A stretch of DNA of 64,000 bases from Ceratopteris richardii (Eukaryota > Streptophyta > Polypodiopsida > Polypodiales > Pteridaceae): positions 162,792,806 through 162,856,805 of the forward strand of contig CM035413.1 in assembly GCA_020310875.1 (NCBI GenBank), given 5' to 3'. Numbering within the stretch: the first letter of the stretch is position 1; every line of letters starts with the position of its first letter. This document shows, one piece after another, positions 12,385 to 23,026 of this stretch. The position numbers were made by a program, and so were the translations under genes. Below the pieces are notes generated by a model. The model did no database searches. It saw only the letters and a list, made by a program, of their open reading frames with translations, and was not told the DNA's origin.

Positions 12385-13127
12385 TGCTTGGATTCTTGGG
12401 AAATAAGTCCCAAGTATGGTTTTCCTGAAGTGCTTCTACTTCTTCTTGCATTGCTTCTCTCCATTCTTTCCTCTTACTAGCCTCTTCAAATGAAGAAGGC
12501 TCCTCTATCATAGAGTCTTTAGTGACATACACAGAATGCTTGGTGACAAATGATGTATCATAGCCATACCTTATGGGCCTTTTACTTTCCCTTTGAGATC
12601 TCCTAAGTGCTTGATTGGAGGAATCTTGAATGTCTTCCTATTGCTTCATCTTTGCCTTGCCCTTTGAATTTCAAGCCTTGAGATCAATTTGCTCTTCATC
12701 TTCTGAATTGATATCTTTTGGTACTTGTTGATCTTCTTGCGTGAGAGTTGGAAAGTCATTTTCCAAATCATTAGGTAATTTGATCTTCCTGTAATCATCT
12801 TCAAACCATGAATTATTTTCATCAAATACTACATCCCTACTTACTATAAATCCTTTATTAGCGGGATTGTATATCATATAACCCTTCTGGTTTTGGTCAT
12901 ACCCAATGAATATACACTTTTCAGCTTTAGGGTCAAGCTTCCCTCTATTCTATGAGGGAATGTGTGCATAAGCAATGCACCCAAATATTTTGCAATGATC
13001 CAATGAGAGTCTCCTTCCATTCCATGCTTCATAGGGTTTCATCCCATCCTAGAATTTTTATGGGAGCATATTAACCAAGTTAGCTGCTATGGAAACAGCC
13101 TCTGCCCATAGGTAATTAGGTAGCTTC
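12385..13127 (-). mobile_element. Copia W fragment, integrase to RT start
   Basis: Minus-strand copia coding debris. From the 5' side it shows LPNYLWAEAV, a YDQNQKG-like block, a VSRDVVFDENNSWFEDD block and EEPSSFEEA--KEW-EAMQEEVEAL, the linker between integrase and RT. It is the same family group as X and Y. It ends on the right exactly at the LTR of copia X, so X appears to have inserted into it. It may be the 3' part of copia V. Fossil with a few breaks. Confidence 0.8.
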
Positions 13128-14166
13128 TATTGGAGGAGATGGTCGATAGTCACAAGAGATGAAGTGGTATTGCTAGATCTTGATTCACACCTACTAAGAA
13201 TGGTTGTTGGAGAGTGTAGTGGGCCTCTTTAGCTAGATCATGATAACAAATAATCATGTATGTTGCTTGGAAGATGATTTACTAATCAATGGATCAAAAC
13301 AGATAGGTTGGAGTTGATCCAAGATCAAGAGACTTACTATTTTTGTTCCTACACATGTTCAGTGTTTTGAAGAGTTCTTTGAGCACAGTATCAAATGGAT
13401 TAATTCCTTTTGGGGAACTCTACTTAACGTAATAAGCTATCAATCATTAGTGATTTCATAAAAAATGATGAACTACACATAGAGAAAGATGTTTAGCAAA
13501 TCACAGCACCATCTGCACATTTTGGGGTTCAACAGTCAACAAACTAGTGACCAAAGAAGCGTAAATATGTTGCACTCTAGAAAGGCAATGCTAATGAAAC
13601 TTTGTAGGCATGTACTAGACAATAGGATGAATCTACCATGCTTTAAAGCATGACAAATGATTATCTATGAATTGAGAACAAGCTCTAAGAAGATCACTAT
13701 TTTGATGGAGTTATAACAAAGAAGTGAAATGAGAATGTAATGATCATATATGTATTAAATCATATACAAATACAATGTCATTGGCAATCATACATTGCTC
13801 AATGTGTGAGAGGTGAATGAGCTATGAGATAAGACTCACTTCGTAGTGAATGTCCCTCAAAATGATCTCATGGGCTTGAGATGCACGTGGGTCTTTTTGA
13901 CCCCCTTTTTATAGTTGTAATTGGAGCCAAAGTTTAAATTCAAATTCAAAGATCTACCTAAAAGGTGAATCCTAAAGTATAGGATAGATTCCCTCATCAT
14001 TCAAAAACTAAATGATTCATGATTTAGAGCTTCCTAACTTCACCACTTTTACAAAGGTAAATGTGAAGAACTTTTTACAAGTGCTTGATCATATGAAGCC
14101 TTGCATAATAGATCATGTATCGGCTAATTAATCAAGTGTGTGGGCTTGGTTTTAATTACACCAATA
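13128..14166 (-). mobile_element. 3' LTR of copia X
   Basis: A 1039-bp LTR. On the minus strand it starts TATTGGTG right after a purine tract (AGATTGAGAGGGAGC, complement of 14167-14181) and ends CTCCAATA against W. Its last 470 bp match 43355-43826, which precedes a tRNA-iMet primer site, confirming LTR identity. By eye the two X LTRs differ at roughly a tenth of sites, an old insertion. Confidence 0.85.
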
Positions 14167-16130
14167 GCTCCCTCTCAATCTTAGCATGCTTGGTCTTCAT
14201 TCGTACTTGATTTCCTACAAACCAATCATCAATTTGAACCTGTTCATCTTTGTTCCATCCAATGACTTTGTAAGTATATCTGCACATTGTAAATGAGTTG
14301 ATACATAGGATAATTGAATATCCTTGCTAAGCAATTTCTCCCTTACATAATGATAGTGCACTTCAATGTGCTTAGTCCTTGCATGATATACAGGATTAGC
14401 AGCCAAATGAAATGAGCTAGTGTTGTCTCCAAGGATTATTGGAGTGTAAGAGTGTATCTCCAAATCTCCATATAGTTGATTAAGCCACATAGCTTCTTGA
14501 GTTGCATTTTCCAAACCTCTATATTCTGCTTTTACAAAAGATAGTGCCACAATTGCTAGCTTCTTAGATGAACATGATATGAGATTTGAACCTGCAAAAG
14601 ATAGGTACCCTGAAGTGCTCCTCCTATCATCCTTGGAGTCAGCCCAATCTGCATTAGAATACATCTTTATATATATGTCTAAAGTGAAGGGATAGAACAA
14701 CCCTTCATTCATTGTACCCTTTAGATACTTAAGCACCCTTTTTGCAGCTTCCATATGAGGCTTCATTGGTGCATGCATAAACAGACTCAGTGTACTTACT
14801 CCAAAGGCAATGTCTACTCTTGTTAGAGTAGCATAATTGAGACTTCCCATAAGTTGTTGATAACCTATAACATCATCAAGCAGTTATCCTTCATGAAAAC
14901 TCAGCTTATGGTTGAGTTCCATAGGAGTACCTACACTTTTAGTGATCTCCATCTTGAACTTTACCAACATATCATGTATATACTTTCTTTGAGTAATAAG
15001 TATACCAAAATCTGTGTAAACAAGCTCTAAGCCAAGAAAGTAAGTTAATAAACCAAGATCACTGATTTTTAATTCTTCCATTAATTGAGCCTTAACCTAC
15101 TTGATGCCATTAGCATAATTCCTTACAATGATGATATCATCTACATAGACACATAAGTAGATAACTTTTGATTTGTTCTTCTTGACAAATAAAGAAGAAT
15201 ATGCCTTCCTAGCCGTAAAGCCTTGGTCCTGCAAATAAGTAAAAAGCCTATGGTTCCAAGCTCTAGGAGCTTGCTTGAGGCCATAGAGTGCCTTCCTTAG
15301 CTTGCATACTTAACCTATTGTATCTTCATCTTCAAAACCTGGTGGTTGTGCCATATACACTTCTTCTGATATCCATCCATTTAAGAATGCATTCTTGACA
15401 TCTAATTGATATAAATTCCAATTTTTAGAAGCAACCACACTTATCAAAACCCTAATTGTTGACATCTTTGCCACATGTGAAAAGGTTTCTTCATAGTCCA
15501 CTCCATGAGTTTGGGCAAATCCCTTTGCCACCAACCTTGCCTTGTACCTGTTTATAGAGCCACATGAGTTCTTTTTTATTTTGTATATCCACCTGGATCC
15601 AATTACCTTCATGCCTGGCTTCTTGGGAATTAGATCCCAAGTATGGTTTTCCTCAAGTGCTTCTACTTCTTCTTGCATGGCTTCTCCCCATTCTTTCTTC
15701 TTCCTAGCCTCTTCAAATGAGGAAGGCTCTTCTACCATAGAGTCTTTAGTGATATAGATAGAATGCTTGGTGACTAATGATGTATCATAGTCATACCTTA
15801 TAGGCTTTTTGCTTTCTCTTTGTGATCTCCTTAGTGCTTGATTTGAAGACTCTATTCTTCATTCTCTGAGTTGATATCTTCTGCTAATTGTTGATCATCT
15901 TAAGTGAGGGTTGGAAAATCATTTTCCAAATCACATGGTAACTTGACTTTCCTGCATTCATCTTCAAACCATGAATTATTTTCATCAAATACTACATCCC
16001 TACTAACTATAAATGCTATGTTAGTGGGACTGTATAGCCTGTACCCCTTTTGGTTTTGATCATACCCAATAAATATACGTTTTTCAGCTTTAGGTTCAAG
16101 CTTTCCTCTGATTTGTGAGGGGATGTGTGC
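14167..16130 (-). mobile_element. 3' half of copia X (integrase end, RT, RNase H)
   Basis: Minus-strand copia coding region. It begins with the integrase end (HIPSQIRGKL, IGYDQNQKGYRLY, VVFDENNSWFEDE near 15950-16120). The RT block follows with GSRWIYKIK, FAQTHGVDYEETFSHVAK, QLDVKNAFLNGW and a YVDD motif near 15127-15146. RNase H is at 14215-14850 (YSNADWADSKDDRRSTSGY, HARTKHIEVHYHYVREKL). It stops abruptly at 16130 where the gypsy O LTR begins with an ATAAG target duplication. Its matching 5' half lies at 43355-52449 in the opposite orientation. Fossil with several breaks. Confidence 0.88.
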
Positions 16131-16135
16131 ATAAG
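16131..16135. repeat. Target-site duplication ATAAG, left side of gypsy O
   Basis: Five bases directly before the TGTTAG start of the O 5' LTR. The reverse complement CTTAT stands at 52445-52449, directly beside the end of the O 3' LTR, in the same codon context of copia X (GCTTAT, within the block before HIPSQIRG). Confidence 0.85.
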
Positions 16136-16853
16136 TGTTAGAATAGGATTTCTTGTAAAAATACGCATTATCTTGTAAATGATTTATGATAATGATGTAA
16201 AAATGAGGAAGAGTCTTCCTCATGTGTAGAGAAACTACATGTATTTTTTAGAGAATTTTTAGAAGCTCTTCAAGCACATATTTTTAGATTAGAAGTTAAA
16301 GGGACCAAATTTCAAGTGTGAAAAGGCACACTTGAAAAAGTATAAAAGACAAAATCTTGTATTTTGTAGAGGTTGCGATCATTTTGTACTCTTATGACAT
16401 GTGAATGAAGAGCTTCAGTTTGAAAGTCGTGTCTCTCTTTTCTTTGAGTGTTCATGATTGATTCTTGAGTCTTTTTCATGTGTTATCCATGGAATTTGCT
16501 GGTTTAACTTGTGTATTAATGAGTAGAGTTTGTAAGGAGAGGTGATTATCAATATATTGAGTGATTAGATGCATCAGATCATTGCTAGAAATGGAAATTC
16601 TCATATTTATCAGAATCTCTATTGTCTCACCTAGGTGATATAGGTACTAAAATTTCTTTCTGAGTTCATATTTGCAACCTACAGGAAAAATGCCACATTG
16701 TAGGCACAAAAATCACTGAAAAAGCTATTGATTATCTCTAGATACAAGAAACCCTAGTTTTCCTACTCCTTTTTCAAGTTGTTCTCAGAAATCAGAATTA
16801 TTTTTACATTTTCTTGGATTCCATTAACTAGAAGGGGGTTTGGTCTTAGTATA
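16136..16853 (+). mobile_element. 5' LTR of gypsy O, partial
   Basis: Begins TGTTAGAATAGG and matches the reverse complement of 52450-53254 over about 718 bp. The final part seen in the other LTR is not present here; inverted gag sequence follows instead. No primer site was found next to it. Confidence 0.86.
16341..16348 (+). promoter_or_regulatory. TATA box in gypsy O LTR
   Basis: TATAAAAG about 205 bp into the LTR, conserved at the matching place in the 3' LTR copy. Position and sequence fit the core promoter of an LTR. It is inferred from sequence only. Confidence 0.5.
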
Positions 16854-17474
16854 TGCACCAATTTTGTTTCATCTGTGGCTCTATGGATGGGATTCCTCTT
16901 TTGACTACCCTTAAATTGGGATCTCTGATTGGACATATAATTGTTAGTTATATACATGAATGTAGCTGTGTCCATTTCAATTCTTCCATTACCGAAGTCT
17001 AAGGCTTGTAGGTCTAGTTCTCTTAAATCACTGTCTTCCCATTCTTCTTGATATACCTCAAAAGAGTGATATTCATCCTTGTAGGTTGATCTAGGTCTTG
17101 GATTTTCCTCTTCCACAGGAGTGTACTTTACCGGCACTACATTTGTTGGTAATGGTGGTTGTTGTCCCAACACAGGTATAGGTTGTTCAACAAACCCTAG
17201 TTCTCTTTGTGGATTGTAGTGGTTTGTATACTCCTCTCTGACAGGTTGCTTGTTATAGAAACACTCATCCCTAGTGTGATTTGTCCATTTTCTCTCTAGG
17301 GTAGAGTATTTAAGTGTTTTCCTATCTTGCAAATGTTGAGATTTTTGATAAGGGCATTGATATGTTTGATGGTTTTCCCCACAATTGAAACATTTCTTGT
17401 TTGGTGTTAGTCTTGTGTTTACCAAATTTGCTTTTGTGCTGGCCTCTGAGGCTTTTGCAATAGCTTCGTCTGCC
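16854..17474 (-). mobile_element. Inverted gag fragment between LTR and leader of gypsy O
   Basis: Minus-strand gypsy gag piece with a CCHC knuckle (CFNCGENHQTYQCP, near 17345-17390), then KRWTNHT-like, VLGQQPPLPTNVVPVKYTP and the ETATLMYT-like block. It belongs to the same lineage but differs from the gag of O itself (17978 onward). It sits where the end of the 5' LTR and the primer site would be expected. Whether it was captured during replication or moved later is unknown. Confidence 0.75.
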
Positions 17475-17977
17475 TAAGTGGTATCGTATCGTGAGGTTGG
17501 TATCATATCATGCAAGTCAGAAGTATCGTATCGTGACCATTTCCAGTATCGTATCGTGTGGATAGCAGCATCGTATTGTGGAAATTGGTATCGTGATCGT
17601 AGCCTCCTGGTGGTATCGTATCGTCTAAAGGTGGTATCGTGTAAAACAAAGGTATCATATCATGAAAATTTGGTATCGTATCTCCTATCCTGAGGTACTC
17701 CCAGAGAGATCCTATTTCCCTGTTTTAAACCCCAAAACCCTGAACTGGCATAAATTTCTCATACGAAATCCATTCAGAGTGATTTTGGGTTTAGGAAACA
17801 AGGGGTTCCACAAGATTTTGAGCAATTCAAAAGGACAATTTTGGACTTGTAGATAAGGCTTATGAACCTAAGCTCAATTTGATACTTAGGAAGAGATAGA
17901 TAAAGTACCAAATCACTTAAACCTAGTGTCAACCACACAACCAAGTCAGGAACTCACAACTTAGTGGTTAGCACTAC
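17475..17977 (+). repeat. Leader of gypsy O with GGTATCGTATCG repeats
   Basis: Non-coding stretch before gag. From 17478 to 17693 it carries about ten irregular copies of GGTATCGTATCGTG and close variants (GGTATCATATCATG). The same motif, in the same sense relative to the element, fills the leader of N (36360-37085). No recognisable feature was seen from 17700 to 17977. Confidence 0.85.
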
Positions 17978-20160
17978 TTGCTGAGTTCACAGACAAGTGA
18001 GACAAAAATGTCATTTAACTGGGAGAGACTCTTGACTTTTGAAGACATGCATAGTTCAGTACCTAGGGAAGGTTTTATGTCTAGAGTGGAGGGGGAATAT
18101 CCGATGTCTCTTCAATATGTATCCACTAACTTGCAAGGAATACCCATCTACCTCGATGGTCTACACAGGTCAATAGCAAGAATGATAAACACTACAGAGT
18201 CTGAGATAGTTCTAAGACCAACTGCCAATTATGAATGTGGAGTTTACATGAACAAGATGGGCCAGATGTATGTGGTAACTGAAAACCCTTATCAGATTAA
18301 TGAAAGAGGAGAGTTAGAGGGACAGGGAACGGCTAGGAGAACCAACAGTGGAGATATGGTGACTACCACTAGGAGAAAGTCAGTAATGACTAAAGTATTG
18401 CAAGCGGACAGGATACCCCATGATGACTATCTGATGGATGTGTATTGGGTATACGGATCAGACCTACTCCTACAAACTAATTCACTAACACAAGGAGAAG
18501 GCATTAGCCCAACAACTATATACGAGTTAAGGGATCCAGAAAATCCATCTAGAGTTACATACCTAGACCAAAATCAAAGGAAATATTGGGTTGTAGATGA
18601 AGTGGAGAGGTCTAGATTAAAGTATATGGATCTGCCTATATTCCCTCCTCGAGATCAGGAAACTACTTCACAAAACCCATTCAAGATCCAACAAAGAACG
18701 AAAAATGTGATGTTAGGACAAACAAGCCAACATAGTATGCAGAATGGACCAGAGGTTCAATCCACCATGCTAGGAATTAGTTCCCACAACCAAACTAGCC
18801 AGGGAATGGGAAATATGAATAGAACCACTTTTAGGGCAGAACCACCCCAAGGTGTAGGAGCTGGAATACACCCAATCAAACCTGCTTTTCCTATCATAAT
18901 TCCGTCCCCAGAGCCAGACAAAAGATTGAGACCAATCCAATTGGCCAAATGCATGCGAAATCGTTACGATGGCACAGGAGAGCCCTATGACCACATAGCA
19001 GAATTCAAGCAGGTGTTATGAGCGGAGCAAGTGGATGAATTTTTCATGCAATATGAATCCTTTGGGCTAACTCTCATAGGAATAGCCTTAACTTGGTTTC
19101 AATCCTTGGATCCAAATTCCTTTGGCAATATTGAACAATTCTTCCAAGAATTTATTTGGGAATTCACTAAGCGAGGGATCAAGCACAATTCGTCATCCTT
19201 ACTACATAGTTTCAAACAAGCTCTTAATGAGACAGTAAAGAATGTAGCACGAAGAATCAATATGTAACTCGATGCCCTGTGATAGAGAGACCTTCTCAAC
19301 AGAAAATGATATCCCTATTTTTAGAAGGTCTAACCAACGGAAGATTGAGAATCTTGGTATACGTAAAACGATTGCAAACCCTGAGTGAGTGTCTTCAAGA
19401 GTGCATAGATCTGGAAGACAACTTTGCTAAGGATCTCAAAATCACACAAGATCCTATCAAAACAGAGGATACAAGGAGCAATGAAACTTCTAGTTCGAGT
19501 CATGTGGAGGACGTGGCAGCATTAATGGTCAAGTAATTAGGAGTGCAAGGACAAAGGAACTACCAGCACTCTTCCTTGAGAGCACCAATGTTAGGGAGTT
19601 GCACACTTTGTGGTGGTGATCATCCATCTCATGTCTGCACCAGAGGAGGATTAGAGTTACCACAACCTTACCCTTACAATAGACACCCAATTCAGGAGCC
19701 TAACATGTACTCTTATAGCGAGCAGAAGTACCCCAACTACAACACTGAAAACTATCCAATGAATAGACAGCCACGACCGTTTGTACCACCCCAATGTAGA
19801 CCATACGTGTACCCTCTTAGAGAACAAGGCGGAGAAGTTCCTAGGTATAATCCATGTCCAGGACCACGAGGAGAAACTAGACCATATGAACATGGAACAT
19901 ATAGCCAACCTCAACCTATACCACGACAACAACCACCCCACCCTCTAGCTCCGACACAAGGGCAGAACATTACAATACAAGTCGTTTGTCTTGAGTGTGG
20001 CAAAGAACAACTCCTAAGAGATTGTCCCGGCACCCCTCTAGTGCACCAAAGGTTACACCCGTTAATGCAGTAGGCTTAGTAGGGGATTCAAGCTCCAGTA
20101 GCAATAATGTGGCTCCTATACATGCAGTTACTAGGGCACGAGCCTTACAATAAGCTAAAC
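17978..20160 (+). pseudogene. gag region of gypsy O
   Basis: Aligns with the N gag from its N-terminal domain (SLQYVSTNLQGIPIYLDGL near 18105) through a capsid-like core (LRPIQLAKCMRNRYDG, DHIAEFKQVL, LTWFQSLDPN, near 18925-19120) to knuckles CTLCGGDHPSHVC near 19600 and CLECGKEQLLRDCP near 19990. The N-terminal part is the best preserved. This is the structural protein region. Fossil copy. Confidence 0.87.
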
Positions 20161-21677
20161 CAGCAGAGCAATCAGAGCCAAGTGAGTCAGGAGAGCCTAG
20201 TAAGAGAAAAACAAGAACATGGAAGGATACTAGAGAGAAGGCCAATCGTAAGTGGACCAAAAAGTTATCCAAACTAGAAACAAGCTTGAAAGATGAAAAA
20301 ACAAAAATAGAAGATATTGTCTCTCAAAACCCCTCGCACGTCAAAACCCCATCCACACAACCTCAACCCTACCCACTAGCCATTGTAAATAGACCACAAC
20401 CAGGATCTGCTCTTGCAGATCCAACCCCAAAAGGCTTGGACATGATGTTCAAGGCATACCAGGCTCAACTTCAAGAAGGGCCAACACCTACAAACCTTGA
20501 CAAGAGCTACCCTAGAGCAGATTTAGAGATTGAACGGACAAAAATGTGCATAAAAATGGTGGAACTAGCTCAAGCTATATTCGAGGCCAATCAATTGTTC
20601 AATCAGACAAATGCTGTTACACCGGGTTTGCATTTCCAAGGCTTACTAGATAGATTAGAGCAGTTGGTAAATAAACCTCAAGTTTCTTTACCTCCACAGG
20701 CTCAACCAACTGTTGAAAGAGAAAGCTCATCACCAAAGAAAGTCTATGTTCCTGACTCCATAGATGAGGGAGAACCTCTTTCAATTCAACAACACTCTCA
20801 AAATTTCTTGCGGGAAGTACAAGAAGAGAAATGGGCCAAGGAGAAGGATGTTTCCCCTCCTATTCTTGAAATTGATGATCGTCATGATCAATTCCCATAA
20901 TACATTCCATCTATTTATGGAGACCAAGTAGAGCAACAAGAAAAAGAAAGTTTAGGATTTGAATCCAATTCTTTACAAGAGTTTCCACAATTCACAGACC
21001 CATGGGAATTTGAATCTCTCCAGATCAGAGCTCCCACAATATTGATTAGAAATGAAGACTCAGTGGTTCCAAGAAAAACTGATGTCATGAAGGACACTAA
21101 GGTTTAGTGTCATCTCATTGTAGAGGAGCTATTCGAAGCAAAACCTGAGCTATGGAATCATGTGAAGGATCAGGTTCCAAAACTTGATTCCAATATGCCA
21201 ACAACAGACTCTAAGCAGAAAGTTTCAGAGATACCTCTAGACAAAATAGGGGACATGAGCGAAGGTGAGGAAGGTAATACTTATCTTCTGATCACCTACC
21301 AAGGTTACACAACCAAAGCGATCATAGATTCTAGTGCTGGTGTTGCTATTGCGACCACTTCCCTGTGGAAGCAATGGGGTAAACCCGCATTAAGACCAAC
21401 TAGAATGAAGCTTCAGATGGCTGATGGCCATGTGGAAAGACCTCTAGGATTGTTAGAAGGGATAACTCTAACCACTTGTGGTGTAGAGTTTGAGCACACC
21501 TTTGCTATATGTGACTTTGGTAAAACTAGTACCTACGAAACGATCCTAGGAAGACCCTTCCTATGACAACAACTGCAAGTTGTACAGGATTGGGGAACCA
21601 ATTCCTTGTACTTGCAACCCTTAGGGGTCACAACCAAGGTCAATTTGAAGGATTACACCTTTAGAGATGTACCACCC
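20160..21677 (+). pseudogene. Linker and first retropepsin region of gypsy O
   Basis: A charged linker containing MMFKAYQAQLQEGPTPT, RADLEIERTKMCIKMVELAQAIFE and a Glu-rich stretch is followed by a retropepsin-like domain near 21230-21570 (AIIDSSAGVAIAT, WGKPALRPTRMKLQMADGHVE, LTTCGVEFEHTFAICDFG, ILGRPF). It runs up to the CACCC duplicate at 21673 where element N is inserted. Fossil copy. Confidence 0.85.
21673..21677. repeat. Target-site duplication CACCC, left of N
   Basis: CACCC directly precedes the TGTGTACTTG edge of the left LTR and is repeated at 38650-38654 directly after the right LTR. The flanking gypsy O sequence continues across (FRDVPP on the left, QWN on the right). Confidence 0.95.
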
Positions 21678-22577
21678 TGTGTACTTGAGCCGCAATGACT
21701 CAAGGACTTGTACCAATGAGACTATACCTCGATTGCCATACAAGTGCATATAGTGGAGTTCTTTTCACACATTTAATTATCAATCCTAAGGAGTGACTTA
21801 CCAAGTGTATGAAGACATGTGCACACGTGATAGAAAATGAAGTGAGTTAGCTATTCAAGCATGAGAAAAGACTAATACTACCCGCACCTACTAAAAAAAA
21901 CTGGAAGTGTTGCCGCAAGCCTCTTTTCAGCAGTTTTGGTTTTTTGATGTTTTCTCCCAGCCCAGAACTCCGAACATAGGCAATAGGGTACTCGTTTCGA
22001 AGCTCTCGACGAGACGAATCCAACGGTGGTGGTTTCACTCAATTCTGACTACTCTGCTGCAAGTTATGGCAGAAACAGTGAATTACGGGAACTACTAACA
22101 CCCGCGTTTTTGCTTCTCCTAGCTTATGCAAGCACTACAACCACTCAAAACAAGAGGGGAGGGGTAGACAACAGTCCTACACCTGCATTTCAAGCATCAC
22201 ACACACATACATGAGCAAAATGAAGATCAAAATCAGCATGAAAGAGGCAAACTCGAAATTTCAGAAGTGCTCTTCTTCACAATGACAAGAGGTCCTTTAC
22301 AATGAGTCACTTTTGACTTATATACTAGTGCCCTAAGTTTGGTCCTTTCACACAAGAGATCGGCACTTTATTCTCTAAAAGACTAATTTCCTACTATTGT
22401 ACATGGGTATATCACTAATCTTTTGTGGGGATGCATCTAGAGGACTCCTCTAGTGCATTTACAACGGAAAAAAATATATACAAGAATGGTTATGATACAG
22501 AAGTTGTGTGTCCAAATCGGAAAAATTTTGGGGCCCGTCTTTTTTCTCTGCTTTGTGCGCTCTTTAGCTCTGCAACA
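21678..22577 (-). mobile_element. 3' LTR of N
   Basis: 900 bp. On the element strand it runs TGTTGCAGAG to AGTACACA (TG...CA). It lies directly after the polypurine tract and matches the other LTR at all but about six positions. Confidence 0.97.
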
Positions 22578-22590
22578 CTCTCCCCCTCTT
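22578..22590 (-). promoter_or_regulatory. Polypurine tract of N
   Basis: On the element strand AAGAGGGGGAGAG stands directly before the TGTTGC start of the 3' LTR, the usual place for the plus-strand DNA primer. Confidence 0.92.
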
Positions 22591-23026
22591 CGTCTCTGTC
22601 GTCCCTTGACAGACTTTGCTTCGCGAACGTGTCCCTTGGGCTGTGTTGCCTGGTTCTTGATCTTGCTTTTCTCCGCACGCTCCCCTTGGTCAGTATTGTC
22701 TGCAGTTAAACAGACATGCAGATTCGATGGCCTTCTTGATTCAAGCTCTACTACTCGAGAGCCTGATGTAGTTGTCTTGCCTGTTGACTCGGGTTGCCAC
22801 GCACGCCACCAGTGACTAGGAATGTGATGTTCTTAGTCACCCTCTTCAACTTTTCAGCCTCTACCCCTTTCTTACTTTTGGTCCTACTCTGATGTTTGAA
22901 AAGTCCATGACTCGGGACCCTGGGGTTTAGCTTTGTAGCCTAGTGCGTGCCCCTGCGGGGCTCTGTGCAGAGATGGGTGTTGCGCCCCTGCGGGGCTTCC
23001 TGCAGAGATATGTTCTTTTTCTCTTC
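22591..23026 (-). other. 3' untranslated stretch of N with twin GC-rich hairpins
   Basis: About 430 bp between the last frame and the polypurine tract. It contains two copies of the palindromic GCCCCTGCGGGGC, at 22949-22961 and 22984-22996, within a 35-bp direct repeat. Each can fold into a five-pair GC stem with a TGC loop. The rest shows nothing recognisable. Confidence 0.7.
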
